64,000 nt of DNA, taken from NCBI GenBank assembly GCA_013285705.1, contig JABDHA010000006.1, positions 1 through 64,000 of the forward strand, given 5' to 3'. Of this stretch, positions 19,643-28,969 are shown in pieces. Position 1 is the stretch's first letter. Each line of letters begins with the position of its first letter. The translations under genes were made by a program, and so were the position numbers. Below the pieces are notes generated by a model, which searched no databases, was not told the DNA's origin, and worked only from the letters and a program-made list of their open reading frames with translations. The DNA is from Acidobacteriota bacterium (GTDB taxonomy: Bacteria; Acidobacteriota; Terriglobia; Terriglobales; Acidobacteriaceae).

Positions 19643-20296
19643 TTAACTAAGAACCCTGTGCGCCGCTCTCAGCTCTTCCACAGATCCGATTTCCTGAATT
19701 GGAGATAAGGTGTGACCGGATCCAGACGGCTCGCGCTTGGTGATTCGATAGACCGCTGCTGGTGGAATGTTGAGAAGCGCACGACCTAGACACGACGCTC
19801 GGAGACCGAGTCGATCAAGAAATGTTCTCGGCACTGGACAACGGGGACCATAGGTGAACTGATAGAACGCTCCACAGGGGCGCATGTAGCGAAATGCCCC
19901 GCTAAGAATGCGGATGATTTTCCTGGACGGCATATTGAGAAGTGGAAGCCCGCTGACCATAGCCCCAACCGGTGCATTCTGAAATAAATCATGCTTATGG
20001 AGACTTCCAGCGTCGATTCGAAGGACGCGTGCGTCGGGAAATCGTTCTTGCAGGAGCTTTGCAAAATCGGAACGGTACTCGACTAGCGTCAGATCTTCTT
20101 CTCTTACGCCCTGAGCAAGGAGTGCCTGGGTAAATACACCTGTTCCTGGGCCAAATTCAACAATGGGCCCGGAGTCGTGTCCTATTTCGCTGGTTATCAA
20201 TTTGGCCAAAGCCGCACCAGATGGTGCAATCGCGCCTACAAGGCCCGGATCGGAACTCAACGCTCGCAAGAAGGTCAGTGTCTGTCTCAACTTCAT
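19643..20296 (-). CDS. SAM-dependent (phospholipid N-methyltransferase/rRNA adenine dimethylase-like) methyltransferase
   Basis: LRALSSDPGLVGAIAPSGAALAKLITSEI then IVEFGPGTGVFTQALL motif I. Confidence 0.75.
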   Translation of the reverse strand: MKLRQTLTFLRALSSDPGLVGAIAPSGAALAKLITSEIGHDSGPIVEFGPGTGVFTQALLAQGVREEDLTLVEYRSDFAKLLQERFPDARVLRIDAGSLHKHDLFQNAPVGAMVSGLPLLNMPSRKIIRILSGAFRYMRPCGAFYQFTYGPRCPVPRTFLDRLGLRASCLGRALLNIPPAAVYRITKREPSGSGHTLSPIQEIGSVEELRAAHRVLS

Positions 20297-21110
20297 TCCC
20301 TGGGATCTGCAGCAGAAACCTTAGAATACCTCTAGGTGACTAGAGCTAACGTGTGAATCGTGGGATCGCACCATCTCGCAATGTTGCAATATCAATAACA
20401 ACGCATGTCGACCGATCTCCTTACTTATAACTTAGACCGAAATATCAAAACGAACGGAAACAACTGATTTCTATCAGATAAACCTTAATTTTGCGTGAGC
20501 AGACCGCTGGAAGAAACCCCCGAGAATAGCCATGCATGCTGCAGGCGGACTCATAAAGTCAAGTCATCCCCTTTGGTTAGCCTGACTGCCAATGCTTAAT
20601 CTCCATTGTTGCTAACAGGGTAATGTACTCATCCAAATTGTCGCACTCTTGTAGGCAGATCGTCGGAAAATGAAATGGAACCCGGGTGTCCGATCGTACG
20701 GGTAGCTAGCGTAGTTTTTGACGTTTGTGGAGTGACACCCCACGCAAAAATGACGAGTACCGCGAACACCATTGCCTCCCCGCTCTGTGAAGCCTCATCC
20801 TGGAGAGTTCCCCGCTAACAGATTGAAAATAAAGCAAATAAAGACAAATGGGTTTGGCAGAGTATTTCCATCGAAATTGCTAAAATAGAAGTAGGACAAA
20901 AAAGCTTAAGAACGATCCAGCAAATCAAGCAAAATCAATACTTTGCAGATAAGCTAAACAGCATCAATACATTGCAGCCATAAAAATTAAGAAGCCTTTG
21001 TTTTCATAGACCTGACGCCTCCCCCACCCCCGGGGGATAGCGCTCAAATGCCCACGATGAACACGTCAGAATCATGATCGAACCAATCTGCTTCCTGCGC
21101 ACAACTCTCG

Positions 21111-22565
21111 CTACTGAATCCGCGCGATAGCAGCATCTTCTTTACTGGCCACATCCTTCGGGATGGGCAGATACCCCAATGCGGCTGCCTGCCGCTGAGC
21201 AGGGCCGACCATCCACCGCAGAAAACCGGTGAGTGCCTTCCGTTTGGCGTCGTCCTCAATATGCGCAGGAACAACAACCCAGGTAAAGGTGCTGATGGGG
21301 TATACGCCCGCACCTGGGGCATCCACGATCGAGACTTTGAAGTCACCGCTGATTTTGACGGAGTGGCTCACAGCCGCAGCGATACTTTCGAGGCTGGCTT
21401 GGACAAATTCGCCGTTTCGATTTCGAACCCTGCCGTAGCTCAGATGGTTTTGAAGGGCGTAGATGAATTCAACATACCCGATGGAGCCGCTCTGCTCTTT
21501 TACCAATTTGGATACACCGTCGTTCCCGTCTGCCCCCAGTCCTATCGGCCATTTCGGAGTCAGACTTGTACCAACCTGGGCCTTCCACTCGGGACTGGTC
21601 TTCGAGAGATAGTCCGTCCAGGCATAGCTGGTGCCACTGCCCTCCGCGCGATGAGCGACGACGATATCGAGATCGGGAAGGTGAAGGCCTCGATTAGTGC
21701 GGGCTAAGATCGGGTCATTCCATTTCTTGATCTTTCCCAGATAGATACCGGACAGTGCCTCGGGCGTGAATGCTATATCGCCAGACAATCCGGGCAGGTT
21801 AACCACAGGCACGACCGCGCCTACCACCGAAGGAAAAAACAAGTACTTCCCGTCGTCTCCCGGCGAGAGCTCGTGAATCGCTTGCGGGCTATCCGACGCG
21901 GCGAAATCGATGCTGTTTGCAAGGAGTCTGCGAACTCCCGCCTCCGAACCAATTGGTTCGTACATGATCTGTAGCGCTGGATTTTCGCGCCGGTAGTTTG
22001 TGAACCATTTCTCGTAAACGGGAAAAGGAAAGGTAGCGCCCGCTCCTTTCAGAGTGGTCGTGGGTTGGGATAAGGAAGCAGCTGTGGATGGCTCTTCACC
22101 TTGTGCCAGCCCCTCGACCAGTTTCTTTACGATGAGCGTCGAAAGATCTTTCGATACGTCTCGCGACGACGCCGGCGGTGTTGCCAGATAGGACCAGAGC
22201 GTCTCACCATTCCTGTCTCTCAGCTCAATCGAAAGGAAGCCTGTGTAGATGGGAGTCCCGTTGGGTGCAACGTTCCCCAACTGCGGGTTGTGACTGCGGT
22301 ATCCTTTGATCCAGACTTCTCCCCCGCCACCGAGGATTGCATCTGCGCTCGATTCGTCTCCGGCGAGCGAGACCGAACTCACTTTGCGAAGTTCGGCGAT
22401 TACATCCTCACGAAACTTCTGAGAACCTTCCTGGGTAACAAACGGCTCGACGTAAATCCGCCGCGTGCTGTGATCAGCGGGGGCCGGCTGCCGGGCGAGC
22501 GCGGACCCAAACAACGAGCAGCAGAATGCGAAACACGCGATCATCCGGAACCGGGGAACGTTCAT
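21111..22565 (-). CDS. PstS-like phosphate-binding protein with extra N-terminal domain
   Basis: LKGAGATFPFPVYEKWFTNYRRENPALQIMYEPIGSEAGVRRLLANSIDFAASDSP...AHRAEGSGTSYAWTDYLS; about 145-aa N-terminal domain precedes it. ATG at 22565. Confidence 0.87.
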   Translation of the reverse strand: MNVPRFRMIACFAFCCSLFGSALARQPAPADHSTRRIYVEPFVTQEGSQKFREDVIAELRKVSSVSLAGDESSADAILGGGGEVWIKGYRSHNPQLGNVAPNGTPIYTGFLSIELRDRNGETLWSYLATPPASSRDVSKDLSTLIVKKLVEGLAQGEEPSTAASLSQPTTTLKGAGATFPFPVYEKWFTNYRRENPALQIMYEPIGSEAGVRRLLANSIDFAASDSPQAIHELSPGDDGKYLFFPSVVGAVVPVVNLPGLSGDIAFTPEALSGIYLGKIKKWNDPILARTNRGLHLPDLDIVVAHRAEGSGTSYAWTDYLSKTSPEWKAQVGTSLTPKWPIGLGADGNDGVSKLVKEQSGSIGYVEFIYALQNHLSYGRVRNRNGEFVQASLESIAAAVSHSVKISGDFKVSIVDAPGAGVYPISTFTWVVVPAHIEDDAKRKALTGFLRWMVGPAQRQAAALGYLPIPKDVASKEDAAIARIQ

Positions 22566-22605
22566 GCTAGGGATTATCCTCCAACTCAATAGGAACCGGT
22601 GCGGC

Positions 22606-23565
22606 CTACTTGTGCCCGAACAGTTCCACTCCGAATACGACTCGCCATTGTGCCGCTCCGAAGTTCTGCACAAGAGCATGGCCGACGCCCAGCTTGATCC
22701 GCAGCTTTCGTTCTCCGATTTGTTCTAATCGTCCGGTTAAAAGAGCCTCCGTGCCTGTCTCCCCGCTGAAAAATTGGTGGAAAGCAGTTTCGCCATAAAT
22801 CTCAGGCCCCGCGACAAATCTCCAGCCAGTCGGCCCGGCAAACCTGCGTCCTCCGCTGATGCCGTAGAGGAACTCGCTCCCGTTTGGACTGCCGGGCACC
22901 GGCGCATCATTCAGCGGACGAACATGGACACCGAGCTGCCCCGCATAGCTGTAGGCACCGGCATCACCGGCTGCGAGAAACCGAAACATGGCGCGGTATC
23001 TGGCATCGCTCACGTAGTCGGAGCGGTTTCCGGAAGGAAAGATGACCTGCGCACCTGCACCGAGACGGAGCAAGCTACCCGGCTCTCCTAACAAACGAGT
23101 ATCGACGCCGATACGAAAATCGGAGACGGTATCGGGCGTGGTCCCGAGGTTTACTGAGGGAGCGGTGAACTGATACGGACCAAGTGTCCCGCTCGTTCCG
23201 GTGACCGAAAGAGGCATGGGAAGGTCGAGGTAAGCCCGAAAGCGATGATAGGTAACCGCACCGCCAATATCGAGGAACGCCTCTTGCGACACAACCGCGA
23301 GCTTCTGCTTGCTGTCTGGATCTGTGATGACCAGCGGGTTTCGCGCATAGCCAGAGGTGATTGAAATCGCGCCCCCGAGTCGGCCGCTGATGTCGAGGTC
23401 GTCCATGATGAACCACCCGCCACCGGGAGCTGACTGATAGAAGCGCTCGACTGCGAAGCCGGCCGGTTGCTGCTGCGCATCCGCAGGCAAGGGCCGGAAG
23501 CTGAGGAGAGCCAATGCAGCCAGCAACACGCGAACACAGCTACGATGCGGTTTAAAACTCGCCAT
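22606..23565 (-). CDS. predicted outer-membrane beta-barrel protein
   Basis: Signal peptide; GFAVERFYQSAPGGGWFIMDDLDISGRLGGAISITSGYARNPLV; alternating strands to the C-terminus. Start overlaps the upstream gene by 14 bp. Confidence 0.65.
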   Translation of the reverse strand: MASFKPHRSCVRVLLAALALLSFRPLPADAQQQPAGFAVERFYQSAPGGGWFIMDDLDISGRLGGAISITSGYARNPLVITDPDSKQKLAVVSQEAFLDIGGAVTYHRFRAYLDLPMPLSVTGTSGTLGPYQFTAPSVNLGTTPDTVSDFRIGVDTRLLGEPGSLLRLGAGAQVIFPSGNRSDYVSDARYRAMFRFLAAGDAGAYSYAGQLGVHVRPLNDAPVPGSPNGSEFLYGISGGRRFAGPTGWRFVAGPEIYGETAFHQFFSGETGTEALLTGRLEQIGERKLRIKLGVGHALVQNFGAAQWRVVFGVELFGHK

Positions 23566-25018
23566 GGACTCTCACCGTAAAGACATTGACGGGACCGCGT
23601 GCGGCATTGAAACCGGGATTTGTGATGTGCTGATAATCGCCGGTCAGCCAATACACTTTGCCCAGGTTGGCACTGTAGAACATATCAAGAGATCTTTCCG
23701 AGCCAGCCGTGATGGCGCCGTCACCAATAAATCCATCTACCCCGCCCATTCCGAGGTATTTCGCATGGATATTCGAGATCCATCCCAAGTTGCCGCCAAT
23801 ACCCGTGAGATCTTTGGATCGTGACCATACGGAACCCTTCGCCAGCACTCCTACAGTTGCAGAGCGATCCGTCGATGTGTAGGCATACACTTCGGTCTTT
23901 CCGTCGGAGTACATTCCGCGAGCGAAGACACCAATGTCGTGTCCAATGTACTGCTCAGCGAACGCGCCGATGCCCTCCTTAATGTTGGGTTTTCGCGCCC
24001 AGCAGAGATCCGGGGCACCGGCGTTCTGCGATCCGTAGTTGAACCCAGTGCAGGTGGTCGCGTTCTCCTGGGGATTTGCGTCGAACGCGGCGATGGCGTC
24101 ACTGAAGCGTCCCATATTTTCGCGGTTGCGGTAGCCCAGTACGCGAATCATGCCTTCCTGTTCGTGAATTGTGTGCTTATGCTCCACTTCCACCTGGTCT
24201 CCGTAATACTTGAGGAGCCGGAAGTCTACCGGAAGCTGGTTGGGCTGCTTTGGAGGAGTGATGCGGCCGTAGCGCACTGCCCAGTCATCCCAATGAAATT
24301 CGCCGATGCCTCCATACGAGTAGCCGCGCGCGTCGGAAGCAAAGTCATAGGCAGCGTAGGTCATGAATCCCAGGCTGAGAAAGCCCTGGCGAGGATCGAT
24401 GTCAAAAGCGTTGGTGTCGAAGAAATCCAGAATCGTAAAATTGCCTGCGACAAATACGAGTCTTCTGCTGTCGTAGTGCGTTCCCAATTGGAGAGGGCCC
24501 GATTCCTCCACATCGCTTTTCCCACCAAGGCCGATTGTCTGCTTGAGGAAAAGCCGGGAACGATAGACCTGAGGCACGCTCGCTCCGCCCTTTTGCAGCT
24601 CGAAATTCTGAATCGCGCCGCCCAGCCCACGGAGTTGCGAAAACGGCTGCTCCGAAATCAGCTCTGGGACGAGATAAGCTTCAGCGCCCTTCCAGAGCCG
24701 TAGGCCAAGGTAAAGTGTCGCCGTCCCGGTGAAGCTTCGTTCGGCGGTGGGAAGCAGCGAATTGATGCTGCCATTCAGGTTGGTATAAGGGGCATCGAAC
24801 GAGGGCTTCCAGCTTGAGATATACGTAAATTGCCCATACGCGTTCCAGCTTTCGTTTTCGATGTCGTGCAGGCCCTTGTCCGTCAGCACCTGCATGAGGC
24901 TATCTTCACCCTCCGGACGAGGCGCGGGGGTGCCGTTTTGGGCGCTGGCGAGCGATGATGCAAGCAGACAACTCGTGAGCACAAGCATGACCGATCTTGC
25001 GCGATTAAATAAGCTCAC
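23552..25018 (-). CDS. carbohydrate-selective porin OprB-like
   Basis: FVAGNFTILDFFDTNAFDIDPRQGFLSLGFMTYAAYDFASDARGYSYGGIGEFHWDDWAVRYG. Start uncertain: GTG 25018 places a signal peptide (MLVLTSCLLASSLASAQ) near the N-terminus. Confidence 0.75.
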   Translation of the reverse strand: MSLFNRARSVMLVLTSCLLASSLASAQNGTPAPRPEGEDSLMQVLTDKGLHDIENESWNAYGQFTYISSWKPSFDAPYTNLNGSINSLLPTAERSFTGTATLYLGLRLWKGAEAYLVPELISEQPFSQLRGLGGAIQNFELQKGGASVPQVYRSRLFLKQTIGLGGKSDVEESGPLQLGTHYDSRRLVFVAGNFTILDFFDTNAFDIDPRQGFLSLGFMTYAAYDFASDARGYSYGGIGEFHWDDWAVRYGRITPPKQPNQLPVDFRLLKYYGDQVEVEHKHTIHEQEGMIRVLGYRNRENMGRFSDAIAAFDANPQENATTCTGFNYGSQNAGAPDLCWARKPNIKEGIGAFAEQYIGHDIGVFARGMYSDGKTEVYAYTSTDRSATVGVLAKGSVWSRSKDLTGIGGNLGWISNIHAKYLGMGGVDGFIGDGAITAGSERSLDMFYSANLGKVYWLTGDYQHITNPGFNAARGPVNVFTVRVHGEF

Positions 25019-25384
25019 GAGATTCGCTCGTCCGAGGCTCCGATCGGAACCGTCGCAGCCATATCCGTCAGACACTGCTGCGCGCCGTTCGCGGCGATAC
25101 ACGTACCGCGTTACGGCAAGAATCAACGACCGGAAATGCATCCAACCTCCGCAGAGAAATGAGAGCAGCCCTTTGGAGAATAATTGACAGAACCGTAACA
25201 AAGATCAATCGTTCTTGAATTCTTTGCTTAGAAGGAGATACCTCGTCCAAAATTTCCACATACAGCGCCAGATCATGCCAAATCAAGACCGCTCAATATA
25301 GGCTGTTTCTCTGCCGCCAGAGCCAATGAGGCAAAAGATAGGTAAAGCCGGCGTCGATCGCGGGATCGATCCGAACTTCCGCAA

Positions 25385-26308
25385 CTAGCTTCTTCGCAGC
25401 TTCGCCAGCTGCTCTTCTTCATCCGGTTCTATATGGACCAGGACCTCAGCAACCCGAGGCGCATCGTGGAGAACCGTATCTTCAACCTTGTGAGCGATAC
25501 TGTGCCCGTCGCTTACAGAAATCGTGCCGTCCACAATGACGTGAAGATTCACATAGTAGAAAAAGCCGACCTTGCGAACCTCGCACTTCTCCAGACCGAC
25601 CACACCCGGCACCGTCGAGGCAATGGAACGGATTTGCCGTTCGATCTCAGGCGAGGGCTTGGCATCGAGCAGCTCTGCCAGCGGGTGCCGGAGCTTCCTG
25701 TAGGCGTTGAAGATAATGACGGGCGAAGCACAGAGCGCCGCCCAGTCGTCGGCTGCGGGATTCCGTGTCCAAAGAGCGATGGAGATTCCGACGAAGGCAA
25801 AGCCCGATGTAATCGCGTCGCTCAGGTGGTGCCAGGCATCGCTTTCGACGGCGCTGCTTTCGAGACCCGTTCCTACCGATGTGACGTACCGGGACAGGAC
25901 AACCTTGACGCCGACGACAGCCAATAGCACCCACAGCGTATAAGGCAGGGGCAAGGGATGCGGTTCTTTAATTCTCTGGATGCTCTCGGCGCCGATAAAC
26001 ACCGCTGCCACGATCAAAGCAAGACTGACGATGATCGATGCAATCGGCTCCGCCTTTCCATGCCCGTATGGGTGATCTTCATCGGGCGGCTTAATGGCAA
26101 ACTTGAGCCCAAAAAACACGACTGTCGAGCTGACAACATCGGAGAGCGATTCAACGCCATCTGCGATCAGTGCAAAGGAATGGCCCAGAAATCCGGCCAC
26201 ACACTTGAACACCGCCAATACCAGATTCGAACCGATTCCGACCAGCGACGACCGCATACCCTCGTGGACGGCTTTCTCAAGTGGTGCTGTACGCGGATCT
26301 TCTGGCAT
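25385..26308 (-). CDS. cation diffusion facilitator family transporter
   Basis: HSFALIADGVESLSDVVSSTVVFFGLKFAIKPPDEDHPYGHGKAEPIASI; ESDAWHHLSDAITS. Confidence 0.94.
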   Translation of the reverse strand: MPEDPRTAPLEKAVHEGMRSSLVGIGSNLVLAVFKCVAGFLGHSFALIADGVESLSDVVSSTVVFFGLKFAIKPPDEDHPYGHGKAEPIASIIVSLALIVAAVFIGAESIQRIKEPHPLPLPYTLWVLLAVVGVKVVLSRYVTSVGTGLESSAVESDAWHHLSDAITSGFAFVGISIALWTRNPAADDWAALCASPVIIFNAYRKLRHPLAELLDAKPSPEIERQIRSIASTVPGVVGLEKCEVRKVGFFYYVNLHVIVDGTISVSDGHSIAHKVEDTVLHDAPRVAEVLVHIEPDEEEQLAKLRRS

Positions 26309-26407
26309 GAATGAGTCTCCCTCATCAGTCCGGATTTCATAGGATTTCGCCTGGGAATGAAGAACAACTCGAACGAGTCATTTTCAATACTTGCCGGAGG
26401 AGTCAGA

Positions 26408-26812
26408 TCAGATGAGAAGCGGAAGATTGTATGGGCCTAAAACGAGATCGGGTAGGGGCACGGCGTGGAAAATCAGGACCCGACAGAATGACGATCTCGG
26501 AGACGCAGGCTCGAGAGGCTGAAATACGACCGACAGCCAACGACGCAGCAGGAACAAAAACGACAAGCCCCGCTTGCTCTGCTGCATCAATACCAGCACC
26601 AGGCAGAAAACCATGATCGTAGAAAGAAGCCCGAACTCGAAATCCTGACCGCCCTGAAGAAAATTGTCGAAGTGCCAGTAATACTCAGTCCACGGACTGA
26701 CCGCAATCAGCAGAGCCGTGAGCACAATGAGGATGCGGCCACCGACAGTACAGGCCTCCGCCTCAAAGGCCCTATCCTGGAGCACTCGCTTCGCATTGAG
26801 TATCCGCTTCAA
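26408..26812 (-). CDS. hypothetical membrane protein
   Basis: 134-aa ORF with two hydrophobic segments; no recognised family. Confidence 0.45.
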   Translation of the reverse strand: MKRILNAKRVLQDRAFEAEACTVGGRILIVLTALLIAVSPWTEYYWHFDNFLQGGQDFEFGLLSTIMVFCLVLVLMQQSKRGLSFLFLLRRWLSVVFQPLEPASPRSSFCRVLIFHAVPLPDLVLGPYNLPLLI

Positions 26813-26880
26813 TCAATTCTCTCGATATACCTCGATTCTACCCGTTCCGGTAGAGTTGTGAGTGAAGGGCGGGCCCCGTA

Positions 26881-27987
26881 ATGAATGCTCGAACACTAAA
26901 AATTCCTTTCTCATCGCTCAAAAGTCGAGTGCCCTTTCTACTCCTGCCACTGATTGGAGCCACATTCATTGCAACGATCTCCGGAATATCACCGGCGCAG
27001 ACAGTCGAACACACGACCCTGCTTGCTGCCGACTCGGACGGTGACGGAATGAGTGACGTACTGGAACAGGCCCTTCTCATCCAGTTCGAACCCGTCTTCA
27101 TGGTGGGGCGGCACGATTGTTCGGAGACTCCCGCTGAATTTCATCCGGACGTCAGAACGCCGGAGCCCGAACAGGAGAATGGGACCATCTACGGTCAGGT
27201 CTTCCTCGCAAAAACCTCCACCGATACACGGCCCGTTGCGGAAGTTCATTATTATCACCTCTGGAATAAGGATTGCGGTCCTCACGGTCATGCGCTCGAT
27301 ACAGAACATGTCTCTGTTCTCGTTCAAGCCTCTGACAGCCAGCTCTCTTCCGCCACATGGAAGGCGATGTACTGGTACGCAGCAGCACACGAAAACACCG
27401 TGTGCGATGTGAGTCAGATAGCACGCGCCTCCACCCTTCGCGCCGAAGATCATGGTGCAAAAGTTTGGATTTCGCCTGGCAAACATGCTTCCTATCTCAA
27501 TGAGACTCTATGCCAGAGCGGGTGCGGGGCGGACAGGTGCTTGGACATGGTTCCGCTCACACCAGGAAAGCTCATCAATCTGGGAGAGATTGGCCAGCCA
27601 ATGAACGGCTCTCTGTTCATCGCATCGACAGCGTGGCCGCTTGCGGACAAAATGACCCGCTCGAACTTCCCGCCCGGTCCGATCGCTCGTCTCAATGAAC
27701 TTCCGGTGAGTGATATCGCATGGTTCAATGTGGGCATGCATCCGGCGCAGGGTATGATCGCCGTCAGCAGTTCGACAGAACAGGCCATAGCAGAAAGCGG
27801 ATACAACACTACAGCGGCAATTTCTATCGCAGGAGATTCGACTGGCACAGCTCTTTCCACCGCACAAGACTCGACGGGCAACGCTCTCCAGAAGAGCTAT
27901 CGGCATACGAAGCATGCTCTCGGTATTTCAGCCAGGCATGTGGGAGAAGCTCTCCATGTAACCCCGAAGGATGTGACGCCACAGTAG
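26881..27987 (+). CDS. secreted Vps62-like protein with Asp-rich Ca-binding-like motif and C-terminal 11-residue repeats
   Basis: ADSDGDGMSDVLEQALLIQFEPVFMV; AEVHYYHLWNKDCGPHGHALDTEHVSVLVQ; AAHENTVCD; GKHASYLN. Confidence 0.65.
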   Translation: MNARTLKIPFSSLKSRVPFLLLPLIGATFIATISGISPAQTVEHTTLLAADSDGDGMSDVLEQALLIQFEPVFMVGRHDCSETPAEFHPDVRTPEPEQENGTIYGQVFLAKTSTDTRPVAEVHYYHLWNKDCGPHGHALDTEHVSVLVQASDSQLSSATWKAMYWYAAAHENTVCDVSQIARASTLRAEDHGAKVWISPGKHASYLNETLCQSGCGADRCLDMVPLTPGKLINLGEIGQPMNGSLFIASTAWPLADKMTRSNFPPGPIARLNELPVSDIAWFNVGMHPAQGMIAVSSSTEQAIAESGYNTTAAISIAGDSTGTALSTAQDSTGNALQKSYRHTKHALGISARHVGEALHVTPKDVTPQ

Positions 27988-28860
27988 CTACGGTACGGTG
28001 GCGACGGGCGGCAGCGATACTAGGAATGCCCCGAGGTCGCGTTTGAGGTAAGAAATTCTGGCCCGAACGTCCTGTAGCATGGCTGCGCGGTCTTCGAAGT
28101 CGTCGATGCTGAGTTGCAACTGCTCTGATGGCTGGCTTGTGAGGTGATCGATCTTCTCTTTGCTCTCCAGTGAGTCGATCCGTTTCACCTGCACCCACGT
28201 CTGTAACAAGTCCTGCTTGCGGGTGACGCCGCGAGGCCCGTAGGCGGACTCTTCATTCAAGAACGTCCATATGATCGGTGGATACTGGCTGTTCTGCAGA
28301 ATGGGCCGGTCGAAAAATTGGGCGAGCATATTGGATGGGAAATCGAATTGCCCGCTCTTCCCTGCCTGCGCGTGAATTCCAGCGAGGGCGAATCCGACAG
28401 ACAATGTGCCGGCTCCGATGCCGACACCGGCCGCAGGCTTAGTCAAATTGGATGAAAACTGGAGACCGGAGCTGGTTGCGCCGACAGCCCCACCGATGAG
28501 TGCGCTGAGCAGGTTGTCGCGGCTGACAGTGCGGTCGCGACGGTCGGCGAGATACCCGCGCACTTCATTGGAGCGCGCTATCTCGTTGTCGATCTGGGCG
28601 ATGGTAGCATCCACCTGCAGCGAAGCGGCCATCACTTGTTCGGAGATGTGTTGATGCAGCCAGAGGATCTGCCACCGATCTGCGGATACGGCGCTGCCCG
28701 AAAGCTCTTCCAGTTGCTTTATTTCGGACAGAACCCCTATAAGTTGAGCAGTGGTCTCAGAAGTGGGCTGCTTCGGTCGCCCGGATACAGGAGACTGCGC
28801 CGCAGCGGTCAATGTAATGGTCACAAGCGCAAACATCGTCAGGTTGCGAACAAGACTCAT
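27988..28860 (-). CDS. secreted hypothetical protein with Gly-rich hydrophobic segment between coiled-coil-like regions
   Basis: 290-aa ORF with signal peptide; LLSALIGGAVGATSSGLQF...AAGVGIGAGTLSVGFALAGIHA; no family recognised. Confidence 0.6.
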   Translation of the reverse strand: MSLVRNLTMFALVTITLTAAAQSPVSGRPKQPTSETTAQLIGVLSEIKQLEELSGSAVSADRWQILWLHQHISEQVMAASLQVDATIAQIDNEIARSNEVRGYLADRRDRTVSRDNLLSALIGGAVGATSSGLQFSSNLTKPAAGVGIGAGTLSVGFALAGIHAQAGKSGQFDFPSNMLAQFFDRPILQNSQYPPIIWTFLNEESAYGPRGVTRKQDLLQTWVQVKRIDSLESKEKIDHLTSQPSEQLQLSIDDFEDRAAMLQDVRARISYLKRDLGAFLVSLPPVATVP

Positions 28861-28969
28861 CGCGATTATGATGACACGTCGCTTGCCGTCTGCGCACAGG
28901 TGAAATTAGCCCGCCTGTGGACCACCACGGCCTGATCGACGGATTTCTCCTCTAAACTCACATATACGC

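Noticed and set aside
23939-24703. 254-aa plus-strand ORF
   Set aside because: Antisense to the OprB-like porin gene.
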